DNA of 64,000 nt from Paludibacter sp. (GTDB lineage Bacteria > Bacteroidota > Bacteroidia > Bacteroidales > Paludibacteraceae): the NCBI GenBank assembly GCA_028710895.1, contig JAQTTH010000019.1, forward strand, positions 1 through 64,000. The letters run 5' to 3'. Each line of letters starts with the position of its first letter. The first letter of the stretch is position 1. Below the pieces are notes generated by a model. It did no database searches and was not told where the DNA came from. It saw nothing but the letters and a program-made list of their open reading frames with translations. The position numbers and the translations under genes were made by a program. This document shows, in pieces, positions 9,275-18,965 of this stretch.

Positions 9275-10627
9275 ATGAAGACAAGAAATCTAATTTTATT
9301 CGTAATGATGGCGGCATCAATCAATTCATTTTCGCAGGAAAAATGGGAAAACCTTTTTAATGGAAAAAACCTGAAAGGTTTTAAAAAGCTCAATGGGACA
9401 GCAGAATATGTTGTGAAAGACGGTGTCATTATCGGTACTTCAAAGTTGAATACGCCCAATACTTTTTTGGCTACCGAAAAAATGTATGGTGATTTTATTC
9501 TCGAACTGGAGTTTAAAGTGGAAGATGGACTTAATTCAGGAATTCAGTTCCGTAGTAATAGTTTTAAAGAATATCAAAACGGACGAGTGCACGGTTATCA
9601 GTGCGAAATTGATCCATCACCACGTGCCTGGAGTGCTGGAATTTATGACGAAGGACGTCGTGGTTGGTTATACCCAATGGATAAAAATCCAAAGTCAAAA
9701 TCAGCGTATAAATCTGGTGATTGGAACAAAGTTCGTGTCGAAGCCATTGGAAATAGTCTTCGTACATGGTTAAATGGAATTCCGTGTGCCAATGTGCTTG
9801 ATAGTATGACTGCCAGTGGTTTTATCGCTTTGCAGGTTCATGCTATTGGTAAACCCGAAGAAGTTGGCAAAACAGTTCAGTGGAAAAATATCCGTATTTG
9901 TACACAAGATCTTCAAAATGTAAAAACGCCTTATAAAAAGGAAATATACCAAGCCAATTGTATTGATAATAGCATTTCTGAAGAAGAATCGGCAATGGGT
10001 TGGAAATTGCTTTGGGATGGAAAAACGACCAACGGATGGCGTGGCGCTAAATTGAAAACTTTCCCTGCCGGTGGTTGGGTAATAGAAAATGGTATTTTGA
10101 AAGTATTGAATTCTACCGGGGGAGAATCCACTAACGGCGGTGATATTGTTACAATCAAAAAATATAAGAACTTTGAATTAAGTGTCGATTTTAAAATTAC
10201 AGATGGTGCAAATAGCGGAATTAAATACTTCGTTGATACAGAATTGAATAAAGGTGAAGGTTCTTCTATCGGTTGTGAGTTCCAGATTCTCGACGATCAA
10301 AAGCATCCAGATGCAAAATTAGGCGTAAAAGGTAATCGCACGTTGGGTTCACTTTACGACTTAATTGCAGCGCCAAGCGATAAATTTTTCAGAAAATCAG
10401 ATTTCAACAACGCCCGAATTGTGGTTAGAGGCAATAAAGTGCAACATTTTCTAAACGATAAACTCACTGTTGAATATGAACGTAATACTCAAATGTTTAA
10501 TGCATTGGTGAATTACAGCAAGTATGGAGTTTGGCCAAACTTTGGAAATGCTGCAGAAGGAAATATATTATTGCAAGATCATGGCAATGAAGTTTCGTTT
10601 AAAAACATAAAGATCAAAGAGTTGTAA
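9275..10627 (+). CDS. Secreted double DUF1080 (3-keto-glycoside hydrolase-like) protein
   Basis: 450 residues, with a signal peptide ([20 protein letters not shown]). Two DUF1080 jelly-roll units are seen: about 24-208 ([43 protein letters not shown]) and about 238-450 ([43 protein letters not shown]). Members hydrolyse or eliminate 3-keto-glycosides made by Gfo/Idh enzymes, and the gene closes the oxidoreductase operon 36 bp after apbE. Both units keep the characteristic NSGI loop. A strong hairpin follows at 10676. The operon looks intact despite decay on both sides. Confidence 0.9.
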   Translation: MKTRNLILFVMMAASINSFSQEKWENLFNGKNLKGFKKLNGTAEYVVKDGVIIGTSKLNTPNTFLATEKMYGDFILELEFKVEDGLNSGIQFRSNSFKEYQNGRVHGYQCEIDPSPRAWSAGIYDEGRRGWLYPMDKNPKSKSAYKSGDWNKVRVEAIGNSLRTWLNGIPCANVLDSMTASGFIALQVHAIGKPEEVGKTVQWKNIRICTQDLQNVKTPYKKEIYQANCIDNSISEEESAMGWKLLWDGKTTNGWRGAKLKTFPAGGWVIENGILKVLNSTGGESTNGGDIVTIKKYKNFELSVDFKITDGANSGIKYFVDTELNKGEGSSIGCEFQILDDQKHPDAKLGVKGNRTLGSLYDLIAAPSDKFFRKSDFNNARIVVRGNKVQHFLNDKLTVEYERNTQMFNALVNYSKYGVWPNFGNAAEGNILLQDHGNEVSFKNIKIKEL

Positions 10628-10675
10628 TCATCAAAATTTTCCTTTTCTTTTACATTATATGCTATTGTAATTTAA

Positions 10676-10720
10676 AATCACTATCAACCTACAAAACTCA
10701 AATATAGGTTGATAGTGATT
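10676..10720 (+). terminator. Hairpin terminator of the oxidoreductase/DUF1080 operon
   Basis: A 16-bp perfect stem (10676-10691 with 10705-10720) around a 13-base loop, 48 bp after the DUF1080 stop and followed by an A/T-rich tail. The stem is not GC-rich and the U-run is short, so a mobile-element end is an alternative. Confidence 0.6.
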
Positions 10721-10784
10721 TCTATTATTAAACCCAAATTAACCATTAAAAATTTTCCCCAACTTTTTGACTTGATCCGAAAAG

Positions 10785-10823
10785 CCTAATAAAGCGAAGC
10801 CGTTTTTGCTTCGCTCTATTAGG
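10785..10823. terminator. Second hairpin, possible terminator
   Basis: Arms CCTAATAAAGCGAAGC (10785-10800) and GCTTCGCTCTATTAGG (10808-10823) pair with one mismatch around a T-rich loop. T-rich stretches lie on both sides, so it could act in either direction. Confidence 0.5.
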
Positions 10824-11353
10824 TTCTTTACATTTTTACTTTGAAGAACTTGACTAGCAATTTCAAAAATAAGATCTTTGGTTCTGCTTTTTGATTGAAT
10901 GATGCATTCTGCCTCATGTCAACAGCAATTTGATGTCCCTGAATTAAAAATCCTTTGACACTATCACCCATTCCAATCATATTTGTAAGTTCACAATTTT
11001 TTCAAACTCTTATTTTGCTCACGACAGAGCGAATTCATCATATTTTCAATGCATCGAATCGGGTCATCATTGCCAATGATACAAAGTATTCCCAGCAGTG
11101 ACAACTTCAAACAAAAAAAATCAGGAAATGACTTAACATTCCTACTAAGCTTTTTGACATGATTCGATACTCCATTTTTGTGCCATTTAGTGTAAAAAAA
11201 TGACATTTAGTGTATTACTATACAAATATACTCTTTCTATCTTTGTAAAATCATTAAAGTATGTTTTTCAGAATGTGTTTACGTTTCTTCAGTATTACAA
11301 CTTATATAGTTTTTATTTACTTTTGATATTCTAATCACTTTAAAATAAAAAGC

Positions 11354-11835
11354 ATGAAAAAAAAATACATTATTTATCGTACTATTGTGCAGCCTATCAG
11401 GGTTTTCTACACGTTATTTAGTACAAGGTACTACTGGAACTAATACTTAAGCTTCCTGCGGTCGGGACGACCCAGCACGGAAGCATCGGTTGAACCGTAT
11501 TCCCGTTTGCAGGGAGTCAATTCAACGAGCGTTAAGAAGAAAAATGTTTACTATGGGAAAAGCGACACTTTTTTACACTTTATCAGCGGAAGTGACGTGA
11601 GTATGGTTGGATTGTTGGCACCAATATAGGATAAATTTAGGACAAATTCAAAAATACAAGACTAATTAAAGCCCTTCCCTGAGGGAATTTAGTTCAACAC
11701 TTGGCGAGCTGCTGGTGCAGGAGAACTGAACGTAACAACAAGTGACTTCAGAACATTGTATTACGCAACCTTTCCTAGTGGATAATGCTTATACAACGCT
11801 TTTGATGAAATTTGGCTCAATTTGATTCTTTTCAA
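11354..11835 (+). pseudogene. Remnant of a secreted right-handed beta-helix/pectinolytic-type gene
   Basis: An ATG at 11354 with a run of A residues is followed, one base out of frame, by a signal-peptide-like TLFIVLLCSLSGFSTRYLVQ and GTTGTN, then a stop. After ~240 bp of unrelated-looking DNA, a frame near 11700 reads WRAAGAGELNVTTSDF, then RTLYYATFPSG, a stop, then AFDEIWLNL. The two pieces fit the start of large secreted pectate-lyase-like or DUF5123-like proteins (GTTGT..WRAAGAGE), but the exact family is a guess. At least a frameshift, an internal insertion and stops destroy it. Confidence 0.55.
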
Positions 11836-12053
11836 TTCCTTTTAACCGAGCCTGAGGCGTGACTTTAAAATTAATTTCCCGGGCACTAACAATACCAGCA
11901 ATTAACAACAACACTAATACAATATTTTTTCTCATGAATAATTATGTAGTTATGAAAATATTTTACGTTTATCGAAATACAATCAGTATGAAAATTGGCT
12001 TTATTTACAATGCAAATACAGAAGACAAATCTTTAAAAATTAATTTATTACAT

Positions 12054-13586
12054 TTATTTCACTAAGTACAACTCTATACCTTTCCCGTTTTTTTTCAGGT
12101 TACGGGTATATTGTTTTTGCTTTGGATTGTTCCAATGTTCGTGTACACCCAAGCTTTTGAGCTGTACTCCATCTGGTTTATAGATAGTTCCCGATGGTGG
12201 ATTGTTGGCCAATGCAGCTTCGTGCATGTAAATGTCGGTAGGTGCTCCTCTTCCACGTCCCAAACGATCGCCAAATTCGGCACGCAAAAAATCGTAGCCA
12301 ACTGCATCAATGGCAAGTGGGTCGAGCGACATGAAAATACTACTTAACCAGTCGCCCCCAAATAGATTATTCCAACCGGCAAATTCTCTGGTAACAGGGT
12401 CATTTACATCGCGTAAGCCATACAATCCGTCCAGTATAAATAATACAGTTTTTCCTCCCAAGTCTTTACTGCCTATCAAATCCACATACGGGTGATATGT
12501 ATTAGCCTTAAATGAATGCTCACGTTGGTTAATTGAACCGTAATGGTTTTTGGCAGTTAGTGTAATTCCAACTGACGGATGCCCTTTCACCAAACTCATA
12601 TTAATAAGATAATCAGCCTCGTACACCAACTGAGGAATGGATGTACCACATTTTGTTGTACCAGAATAATGAAGTGTATTATTGCGCCAAACTACAGGTA
12701 ATCGCCCGTTTACCGAATCGCCTTTGGAATCCATCCATTTTACATTGGGAAACTCCTTTTGACAAGGTTTGTAAATATGATCGGGAATAACGCGCACAGC
12801 TTCGTATACCAAAATATCTTTTTGTTCGATACCAGCCTCATTAACCAGTTGTCGCAACATGGCCAACACGGTTTGTTTAGATGCATCAATTTGATTATCT
12901 ACATCGCCATAACCCTCATAGGCGTTATTACAGTTTATCTTTAAGGCTATTTTTTGGCCTTTTTGAAAACCAGTCTTTCCTTTATTGTGAGATTTATTGT
13001 GAAAAATAAAGATCTTATCCCAAGCCTCCGTTGCAGTAGTTGCACCTGTCAAAGCCAGTAAATTTTTGGTAGTCATCACATCAACTTTAGCCTGATCGGT
13101 GAATTTATCATCCCACCAGTGCCCTTCGCCAAACTCCGCATTCCATTTTGTGGCTGTTGAGTCGCGCATCCAAGTTACTCGTCCGGGGAAAATACCTTTT
13201 GCTTCACCCATGGGGGAATTGACCGAATCGGTTGGTATCCATGCCGGCTTATTGATAAAAAGTCCCGTGGCAGAACTGCCATATTCATAAGTACTAACAA
13301 CGACAACAGTTGTAATGATAAGTGTCAACAGCAATTTTGACATTTTCATTTTTGCAAGTCTTGGAAAACGGCTTGCTAATACTTCGCTCACACCCAAAAG
13401 GGCTATAACAAAAGTCGAAGCCACTGGAAAAGCTGCTCGCTGACAGGGATAAGTTGCTCTGCTTGGTTTAGGAATTACCCGCGCCAAAAACCAAATGGTG
13501 GCAACAAGACCAGTACCCCAAAAAATAATTTTGGCCCATATTTGTTGGTTTTTGCTAAATAAACTCAGCACTTTTTTTAAAATCAT
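12054..13586 (-). CDS. DUF362 domain membrane-anchored protein
   Basis: 510 residues. Three hydrophobic segments fill the N-terminus (about 18-38, 50-70 and 80-98), placing the rest outside the cytoplasm. The remaining ~400 residues are a DUF362 domain: KIALKINCNNAYEG, LRQLVNEAGI, DYLINMSLVKGHPSVGITLTAKNHYG and FILDGLYGLRDVNDP. DUF362 proteins are often ferredoxin-like and of unknown role, but this one has no 4Fe-4S CxxCxxC cluster, only isolated cysteines. No lesion is visible. It is separated from the GH28 fragment by ~60 bp and faces the same way; the pair may once have been one operon. The ~180 bp downstream shows no other gene. Confidence 0.85.
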   Translation of the reverse strand: MILKKVLSLFSKNQQIWAKIIFWGTGLVATIWFLARVIPKPSRATYPCQRAAFPVASTFVIALLGVSEVLASRFPRLAKMKMSKLLLTLIITTVVVVSTYEYGSSATGLFINKPAWIPTDSVNSPMGEAKGIFPGRVTWMRDSTATKWNAEFGEGHWWDDKFTDQAKVDVMTTKNLLALTGATTATEAWDKIFIFHNKSHNKGKTGFQKGQKIALKINCNNAYEGYGDVDNQIDASKQTVLAMLRQLVNEAGIEQKDILVYEAVRVIPDHIYKPCQKEFPNVKWMDSKGDSVNGRLPVVWRNNTLHYSGTTKCGTSIPQLVYEADYLINMSLVKGHPSVGITLTAKNHYGSINQREHSFKANTYHPYVDLIGSKDLGGKTVLFILDGLYGLRDVNDPVTREFAGWNNLFGGDWLSSIFMSLDPLAIDAVGYDFLRAEFGDRLGRGRGAPTDIYMHEAALANNPPSGTIYKPDGVQLKSLGVHEHWNNPKQKQYTRNLKKNGKGIELYLVK

Positions 13587-13648
13587 TCGTTTTGATTTTT
13601 AAATAAAAAAATAATTTCACTTCACAAATACTATTGCGTTATTGTTGG

Positions 13649-14166
13649 TTAATTTCTAATTACAACACCAGATACATCGGCACCAAACACCGCAGCTTTT
13701 ACACTGTCGGCCACTTGGGGTTTGAAGTTATCAATTTCCAAGCCCTGTATATCGACAAACATAGCTGCCGGGCGCAAATCTTTTTGAATAAAGTTGGTTG
13801 TAATATTAGCCAGTTCCAATCCCTTTACGTGGCGTGCATAAACACCATAAGCGGGTAATGTACCAATTTTGTAAGGTTCCAGATAGCCAGTACCAATTTC
13901 TCGTGGTTTGATTTCAGCATCTTTGGCAGTACCGCCACCTTTACTTATCAGTCGGATATTTTCGAGGCGAACGCCTTCAATCGGCTGCTCTGGCAAACCC
14001 ATAACTTGGATGCCACTCATCATCTCCACACCATCTGCAATCACATTTGAAATTAATACATTTTTCATCCGGCTGTTCGTAGTAAGACCCGGTGTTCGAT
14101 TACGTTTTCCGGTTGCAATGTAAATGGCATAATGATACAAATCCATCATGGTAAGGTTAGTAATCA
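13649..14166 (-). pseudogene. GH28 polygalacturonase-like enzyme, C-terminal fragment
   Basis: The open frame can be read from the junction at ~14165 as ITNLTMMDLYHYAIYIATGK and continues through NVLISNVIADGVEMMSGIQV, GLPEQPIEGVRLENIRL and LPAYGVYARHVKGLELANIT to the end. These are late coils of the GH28 pectinase right-handed beta-helix. The catalytic Asp region would lie upstream and is missing, so only ~170 of ~450-550 residues remain. The 5' end is replaced exactly where repeat copy 2 begins. That copy supplies a promoter and signal peptide pointing the same way, but its frame ends at a TGA 17 bp before the first ATG here and is one frame off. Confidence 0.82.
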
Positions 14167-14498
14167 GCCTTGATGGTATATTGATTTTCGCTGTGCATTT
14201 GCACTAAAAACAATTATGAAACTTACAAAAATATGAATAAATCGAAGTTTTGAGAAATGTGAATTCATTTAGTACTGATTAATGGTGGATTAATAATTTG
14301 CAAAGTAAAGTTTATTTTAGTGCTTCAAAGTTTTCATTTTATTTTAAATGGTTTCTATTTTGGTTATTGATAAAAAAAAATAGCACTATTTTTATTATTA
14401 TAATAATGTTTTTAATACCTTTGGGTTTTTATTTCAAAAAATGGGAATAGATTTACTTATCAAGAAATCACTACATCATTACAATCAAATCAATATTA
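14165..14498. repeat. 332-bp direct repeat, copy 2 (orphan signal peptide plus HTCS promoter)
   Basis: Matches 4105-4436. It keeps an open minus-strand GH3 start (ATG 14266-14268; 34 codons, MNSHFSKLRFIHIFVSFIIV...ANAQ) whose frame stops at the junction with the GH28 fragment. Two compensating one-base indels relative to copy 1 keep the signal peptide readable. The right end runs directly into the HTCS gene, so this side looks like the original arrangement upstream of the regulator. The operator-like blocks are at 14330-14338 and 14350-14369. Confidence 0.92.
14416..14423 (+). promoter_or_regulatory. Probable HTCS promoter (-7 box)
   Basis: TACCTTTG fits TAnnTTTG and lies 89 bp before the GTG start of the HTCS gene. 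The matching position in the other repeat copy is TAACTTTG. No good TTTG is seen at the expected -33 distance. Confidence 0.4.
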
Positions 14499-14511
14499 AA
14501 TATCCAAAGAT

Positions 14512-17500
14512 GTGTTAAAAAAAATATTTATAAGAAATTACTGGTCCATTCTAATTTTGTTGCTTCCATTGAGCACAAAGGCCATTGAATTTAAAACTAT
14601 AAATAGTCAGAATGGATTGAGCAATCGAAGAGTTTTCAATTCAGCATGCGATAATAGAGGATTTATGTGGTTTGCCACTCGAATTTCAATTGATAGATAC
14701 AATGGTGAGAATTTTACACATTATAATTTTGATAAATTCAATGATAATTCAAAAATAAAAGGAGTTGTAAATGATAAAAATGGTAAAATCTACGCATATA
14801 CTGACAATTTTTTTTATTATTATGACGAAGGAGAAGATTCATTTTTAAGAATCAACATACCAGATATAAAAACTTCTTTACTCAATACTGTTTACTTTGA
14901 TGTCAATAATTCGATTTGGATTGGAACTACAACCGAAGCTTTTTTTAGCCAGGATATTAAAAGTTGGGAAAAGATTAAGTTTCAAACTAAAAGAATGGTG
15001 AACTGTTTCTGTGAAGGACTTAATGGAGAAATGTGGATAGGTACAGAAAATGGCTTAATCCGAGAAAAAAAAACAACCCTAAATTCAAATTCCAAACCGA
15101 TTAACTGTCTGAATAATATCAATGTGCGTTCTCTATTCTATGATAAGGCTACCAATAATTTATGGATAGGCACATTCTCGAAAGGTCTGTTTGTATCTAA
15201 AAATAATAATACGAGCATTAAACCTGTCAATGTTTTACTAACAAGTTCACCTGTAAAGAGTTTATGCAAAGTATCTAAAGACGGGATTTGGGCAGGCACC
15301 GAAGGAAATGGCATTTTCGCATTTAATTCAAATAACTTTAACTTAGAAGTTCATTATGACCAAAATAGCACCAATGAGAATTTTATTGAAACAAATAATA
15401 TTTATCACATTTCATGTTACAAATCTGTCATCTGGATTTCGACCTACACATCGGGGATTATCAATTGTAATTATGCTGCCGTAAATCACTTGTTTTACAC
15501 CCATCACCCTGATAATAAAAACTCTCTGATTAATAGCCATGTAAATACAATTTTTGAAGATTCGGAAGGTGATATTTGGTTTGGCACAAACTCCGGCATA
15601 AGCCAATTTCGAGTTAAAACAAAAAAATGGAAACATTACCTGACTCAAAATGCCAAAGGAGAGTCAACTGTAATCCTGGCGCTTTGTGAAGATGCGAATA
15701 GAAATATTCTGACAGGCGGATATGCCACAAAACTATTTTCTATCAACAAAAAAACAGGGATTGCAAGTCCGGTTCAAAATGATGGAACAGATTTGAAAAA
15801 ATATATTTTTTCTATTATAACTGACACAAATGGAGATGTATGGTATGGAGGATATGTGAATTACTTAACAAAATACAATCCCAAAACAAAAATAATAAAA
15901 CAATTTTCGATAGATGGTATTAATAAGATTTACAATTACAATTCGGACACACTATTAGTTGCAACTAAGACGGGGTTGTATATTGTAAACAAATTAACGG
16001 AGGCCATTTCGTTTAAAAATTTTTCAGCTACTAACTTCAGAAACAGAAAACTCAAAAGTTTTTTAAACAGCATTTATGTTGATAAAGCTCATCCCCAAAT
16101 TATATGGATGGGTACAGATGGTGGTGGTTTATATAGATTTAACCTTGCAAAAAACAAAGTTAAAATATACACAACCGATAATGGATTATCATCGAATTAC
16201 GTATATGGCATTCTTTCAGATGAATTAAACAGACTCTGGGTAAGTACCGAAAACGGCTTAAATTGTTTCAACATGCGAGACAATTATCTTAGCTCAAACT
16301 TTGAATTAGAAGGATTAACCGAAAATGTGTTTAATTTTCGGGCTTTTGAAAAATGCAAAAACGGCAACATGATTTGGGGAACACCCAAAGGGGCATTGGA
16401 AATTACACCTTCAAAGATTGATGATTCAAATCTGCCCAATATAAACCTTAAGTTTACAACATTTTACATATCGTACGAAAAAGTAACAACCAACACAGAC
16501 AAAACACCACTTAAAGAACCTATTGATGATACGAAGGAATTGACATTGACCAACTCACAACGTTCTTTCTCTTTTGATTTTATTGACCTCAACTACTTAC
16601 CTCATTCACAAACTCAATATAGCTGGAGATTGAACGGGTTTGACAAAGACTGGTCACATCCATCGCTTACCCACAATGCAGTGTACACGAATATTCCACC
16701 AGGGAAATACATTTTCGAAATCAAAGCATTTAAGGCGGGGAATAGAGACACCATAATAAGAACCATCGAGATTCAAATAAATCATCCTTTTTGGGCAACC
16801 CCTATTGCTTATCTGATATATTTGCTATTATTTTCTAGTCTTGGCTTTTTTATCCTCACCTATTCTAAAGATAAAATTGAAGCCAGAAACTCAAAAGAAA
16901 AAATCCGGTTTTTTGTCAATTTAGCTCACGATGTGAGAACACCTATAACACTCGTCAAAGCACCGTTAAATGAAATTGAAAATGAGAATTTAACTAAAGA
17001 TGGACGGTCTGCCCTAACTCTTGCGCAGCGGAACTTAGATAAGTTGTTTAATATTATTACACAACTGTTGGATTTTCAACGCTTGGAAAATGATTCAATG
17101 CAATTAGCTGTAGAAGAAACTCATACAAATGTTTTTTTCAAGAGTATGATTGACGATTTCATTTTATTGGCCAAAGAAAAAAATATAGAGTTGGCTCTGA
17201 TAGTACCGGAAAAAGATAACGTTGTATGGCTTGACAGAAAAAAGCTGTTGTTGATAGTAGAAAATCTCCTTTCAAATGCTATTAAATACACCAACGAACT
17301 GGGGAAAATTCAATTGAAAATTCAAAGAACAGAAAATAACCTTTTAATTGAAGTGAGTGATGATGGCATTGGTATTCCGCTGAAAAATCAAAAGAATTTG
17401 TTTGAACGATTTTACAGAGCTGAGAATGTTTCAAATTCCAAGGAAACGGGCAGTGGAATTGGTCTTGTTCTTACAAAACGTTTGGTCACTTTGCATAAGG

Positions 17501-18420
17501 GAAAAATTTCATTTATCAGTATCGAAAGATTTGGTACAACCTTTAAAATTGAAATTCCTTGTACAAGAGATGCATATAAGTCTACTGAGATAATTACGAA
17601 TCACGTAGTTGAAGATAGAAAATTTGATGAAGCCGAAAAAGACAAAAATGCAAATTTTTATAAAATTTTACTGGTAGAAGACAATGATGAAATCAGGGCG
17701 TATCTATCGAAACAATTGAGCCATGAATATGCAGTTTCAGAAGCACCAAATGGGAATGAAGCTCTTGAAATGATTAAAAACAATAACCCTGATTTTATTT
17801 TGTCAGATATAATGATGCCTGGTATGTCGGGATTTGAGCTTTGCTCCATCGTTAAAAATAATCTCGAAACTAGTCATATTCCCCTAATTTTATTGTCTTC
17901 GCTGTCTGATAGAAACGATATAATAAAAGGATTGAACCTTGGGGCGGATGATTATATCACAAAGCCTTTTGACATGAAAATTCTGGCAACAAAAATTAAA
18001 GGAATAATTAAAACCCGTAATGCATTCAAAAACGTTTATTTAGACAAAACGGCTCAGCATGACGATTTCTCCACAATAAATCAGTTAGATAAGGTATTTA
18101 TTGAGCGAGTTATTGAACTGATTGAAGATAATTTATCAAAAGAAGATTTTGCAATTAACAATCTGGCAACGGATATGGCTATGAGTAGATCAGTTTTCTA
18201 CAAGAAATTGAAATCTCTTACAAATGAAAACCCCAAAGACTTTATCAAAGAAATTCGAATGAGAAAAGCAGGTGTTTTACTCCGTGAGAATAAATATCAG
18301 ATTAGTGAGATAGCTTATCTGGTGGGGTTCTCCAATCCTAAGCATTTTAGTACCTTCTTTAAGAAATTCTATGGGGTCAGTCCCTCAAATTATTTGAAGG
18401 AGGAGTCTGAAGAAGATTGA
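14512..18420 (+). CDS. Hybrid two-component system regulator (HTCS)
   Basis: 1302 residues; GTG at 14512 gives a signal peptide (FIRNYWSILILLLPLSTKAI), while the ATG two bases earlier hits a stop. Periplasmic beta-propeller Reg_prop repeats (NGLSNRRVFNSACDNRGFMW, SIWIGTTTEAFF, LWIGTFSKGLF, IWFGTNSGISQF, IWMGTDGGGLYRF) fill about 30-640, with a Y_Y_Y domain around 690-755 and one membrane helix about 761-783. Then come HisKA with phospho-acceptor His806 (NLAHDVRTPIT), an HATPase domain (NLLSNAIKYTN ~921, DDGIGIP, GSGIGL), a receiver with Asp1099 (ILSDIMMPGMSG) and a C-terminal AraC HTH (~1200-1298, FSNPKHFSTFFKKFYGVSP). It senses oligosaccharide directly and activates a polysaccharide locus. 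Intact, although its likely targets GH3, GH28 and SusC are broken. Confidence 0.95.
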   Translation: MLKKIFIRNYWSILILLLPLSTKAIEFKTINSQNGLSNRRVFNSACDNRGFMWFATRISIDRYNGENFTHYNFDKFNDNSKIKGVVNDKNGKIYAYTDNFFYYYDEGEDSFLRINIPDIKTSLLNTVYFDVNNSIWIGTTTEAFFSQDIKSWEKIKFQTKRMVNCFCEGLNGEMWIGTENGLIREKKTTLNSNSKPINCLNNINVRSLFYDKATNNLWIGTFSKGLFVSKNNNTSIKPVNVLLTSSPVKSLCKVSKDGIWAGTEGNGIFAFNSNNFNLEVHYDQNSTNENFIETNNIYHISCYKSVIWISTYTSGIINCNYAAVNHLFYTHHPDNKNSLINSHVNTIFEDSEGDIWFGTNSGISQFRVKTKKWKHYLTQNAKGESTVILALCEDANRNILTGGYATKLFSINKKTGIASPVQNDGTDLKKYIFSIITDTNGDVWYGGYVNYLTKYNPKTKIIKQFSIDGINKIYNYNSDTLLVATKTGLYIVNKLTEAISFKNFSATNFRNRKLKSFLNSIYVDKAHPQIIWMGTDGGGLYRFNLAKNKVKIYTTDNGLSSNYVYGILSDELNRLWVSTENGLNCFNMRDNYLSSNFELEGLTENVFNFRAFEKCKNGNMIWGTPKGALEITPSKIDDSNLPNINLKFTTFYISYEKVTTNTDKTPLKEPIDDTKELTLTNSQRSFSFDFIDLNYLPHSQTQYSWRLNGFDKDWSHPSLTHNAVYTNIPPGKYIFEIKAFKAGNRDTIIRTIEIQINHPFWATPIAYLIYLLLFSSLGFFILTYSKDKIEARNSKEKIRFFVNLAHDVRTPITLVKAPLNEIENENLTKDGRSALTLAQRNLDKLFNIITQLLDFQRLENDSMQLAVEETHTNVFFKSMIDDFILLAKEKNIELALIVPEKDNVVWLDRKKLLLIVENLLSNAIKYTNELGKIQLKIQRTENNLLIEVSDDGIGIPLKNQKNLFERFYRAENVSNSKETGSGIGLVLTKRLVTLHKGKISFISIERFGTTFKIEIPCTRDAYKSTEIITNHVVEDRKFDEAEKDKNANFYKILLVEDNDEIRAYLSKQLSHEYAVSEAPNGNEALEMIKNNNPDFILSDIMMPGMSGFELCSIVKNNLETSHIPLILLSSLSDRNDIIKGLNLGADDYITKPFDMKILATKIKGIIKTRNAFKNVYLDKTAQHDDFSTINQLDKVFIERVIELIEDNLSKEDFAINNLATDMAMSRSVFYKKLKSLTNENPKDFIKEIRMRKAGVLLRENKYQISEIAYLVGFSNPKHFSTFFKKFYGVSPSNYLKEESEED

Positions 18421-18965
18421 CAGCCTTCTTAATTGAAGAACACAATATTGGAGTTGAAAACTTTAGCAACAACAATTGGTCTTGTTGAAAAGTCATACAA
18501 AAATAATTCACATAATTATAATTCCATAATTATGAATTTAATTGTTGATAACGAGCTATTTATATTAATATTTAAACACTTGAATCATTGTCTGGCAAGC
18601 AATATATTGAAAGCTGTTTTGAAGAAATTAGTTAAATGACCAGCTTTATAGAGTCGAAAAAGGGCTGTTCATTTGAAGAATAAAATCCTAAATCAACAAG
18701 CTGGCTAAAAGCGGTCAGACTTCACCTGATAGTTCATTACGGGCAGCTCTGCAGGGGAATCTCCAGCCACAAAAAATCCCCACCCTTCGTTCCTCTGGGC
18801 TTGCATGGTCTTTTTGTCGGCTTCCGCACAATCCACACTTCGTTGTTTTTTTTCTGTCATGTTTTTTGCAATCAACCCTTCTTTCACAGTGATGTTTTTT
18901 CAAAACCACTGTTTCAATCCACCCACAAGAAGCAAAAAATTGCGCCAGAAAAATGCCAACTCAAA
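18421..18965. other. Non-coding stretch between HTCS and the hairpin element
   Basis: I see no supported gene. Short frames exist on both strands: 18433-18639 plus, starting with TTG, and 18705-18909 minus, in two overlapping frames. They have no start context or recognisable domain. 18730-18930 is richer in C and less A/T-rich than its surroundings and looks foreign. It leads directly into the 14-bp inverted repeat at 18966, so the two may form one inserted block. Confidence 0.5.

Larger units (their letters stand above)
10628..12053. other. Degenerate intergenic region with hairpins and gene debris
   Basis: No intact gene is supported. It holds two perfect or near-perfect hairpins (10676-10720, 10785-10823), a minus-strand frame at 10991-11206 (71 codons) that I cannot assign, a doubled ACACTAAATG-type sequence near 11187-11214, and the broken secreted-protein remnant at 11354-11835. 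The minus-strand frame could be a fragment of an old transposase, but no catalytic motif is visible. Confidence 0.6.

Noticed and set aside
10991-11206. 71-codon minus-strand gene
   Set aside because: No recognised motif; may be an old transposase scrap.
18433-18639. Small gene, 68 codons
   Set aside because: TTG start, no domain, no spacing signal, weak protein-like composition.
18705-18909. Small minus-strand gene
   Set aside because: Two overlapping frames look equally coding-like, no start signal; kept only as part of the unusual block.
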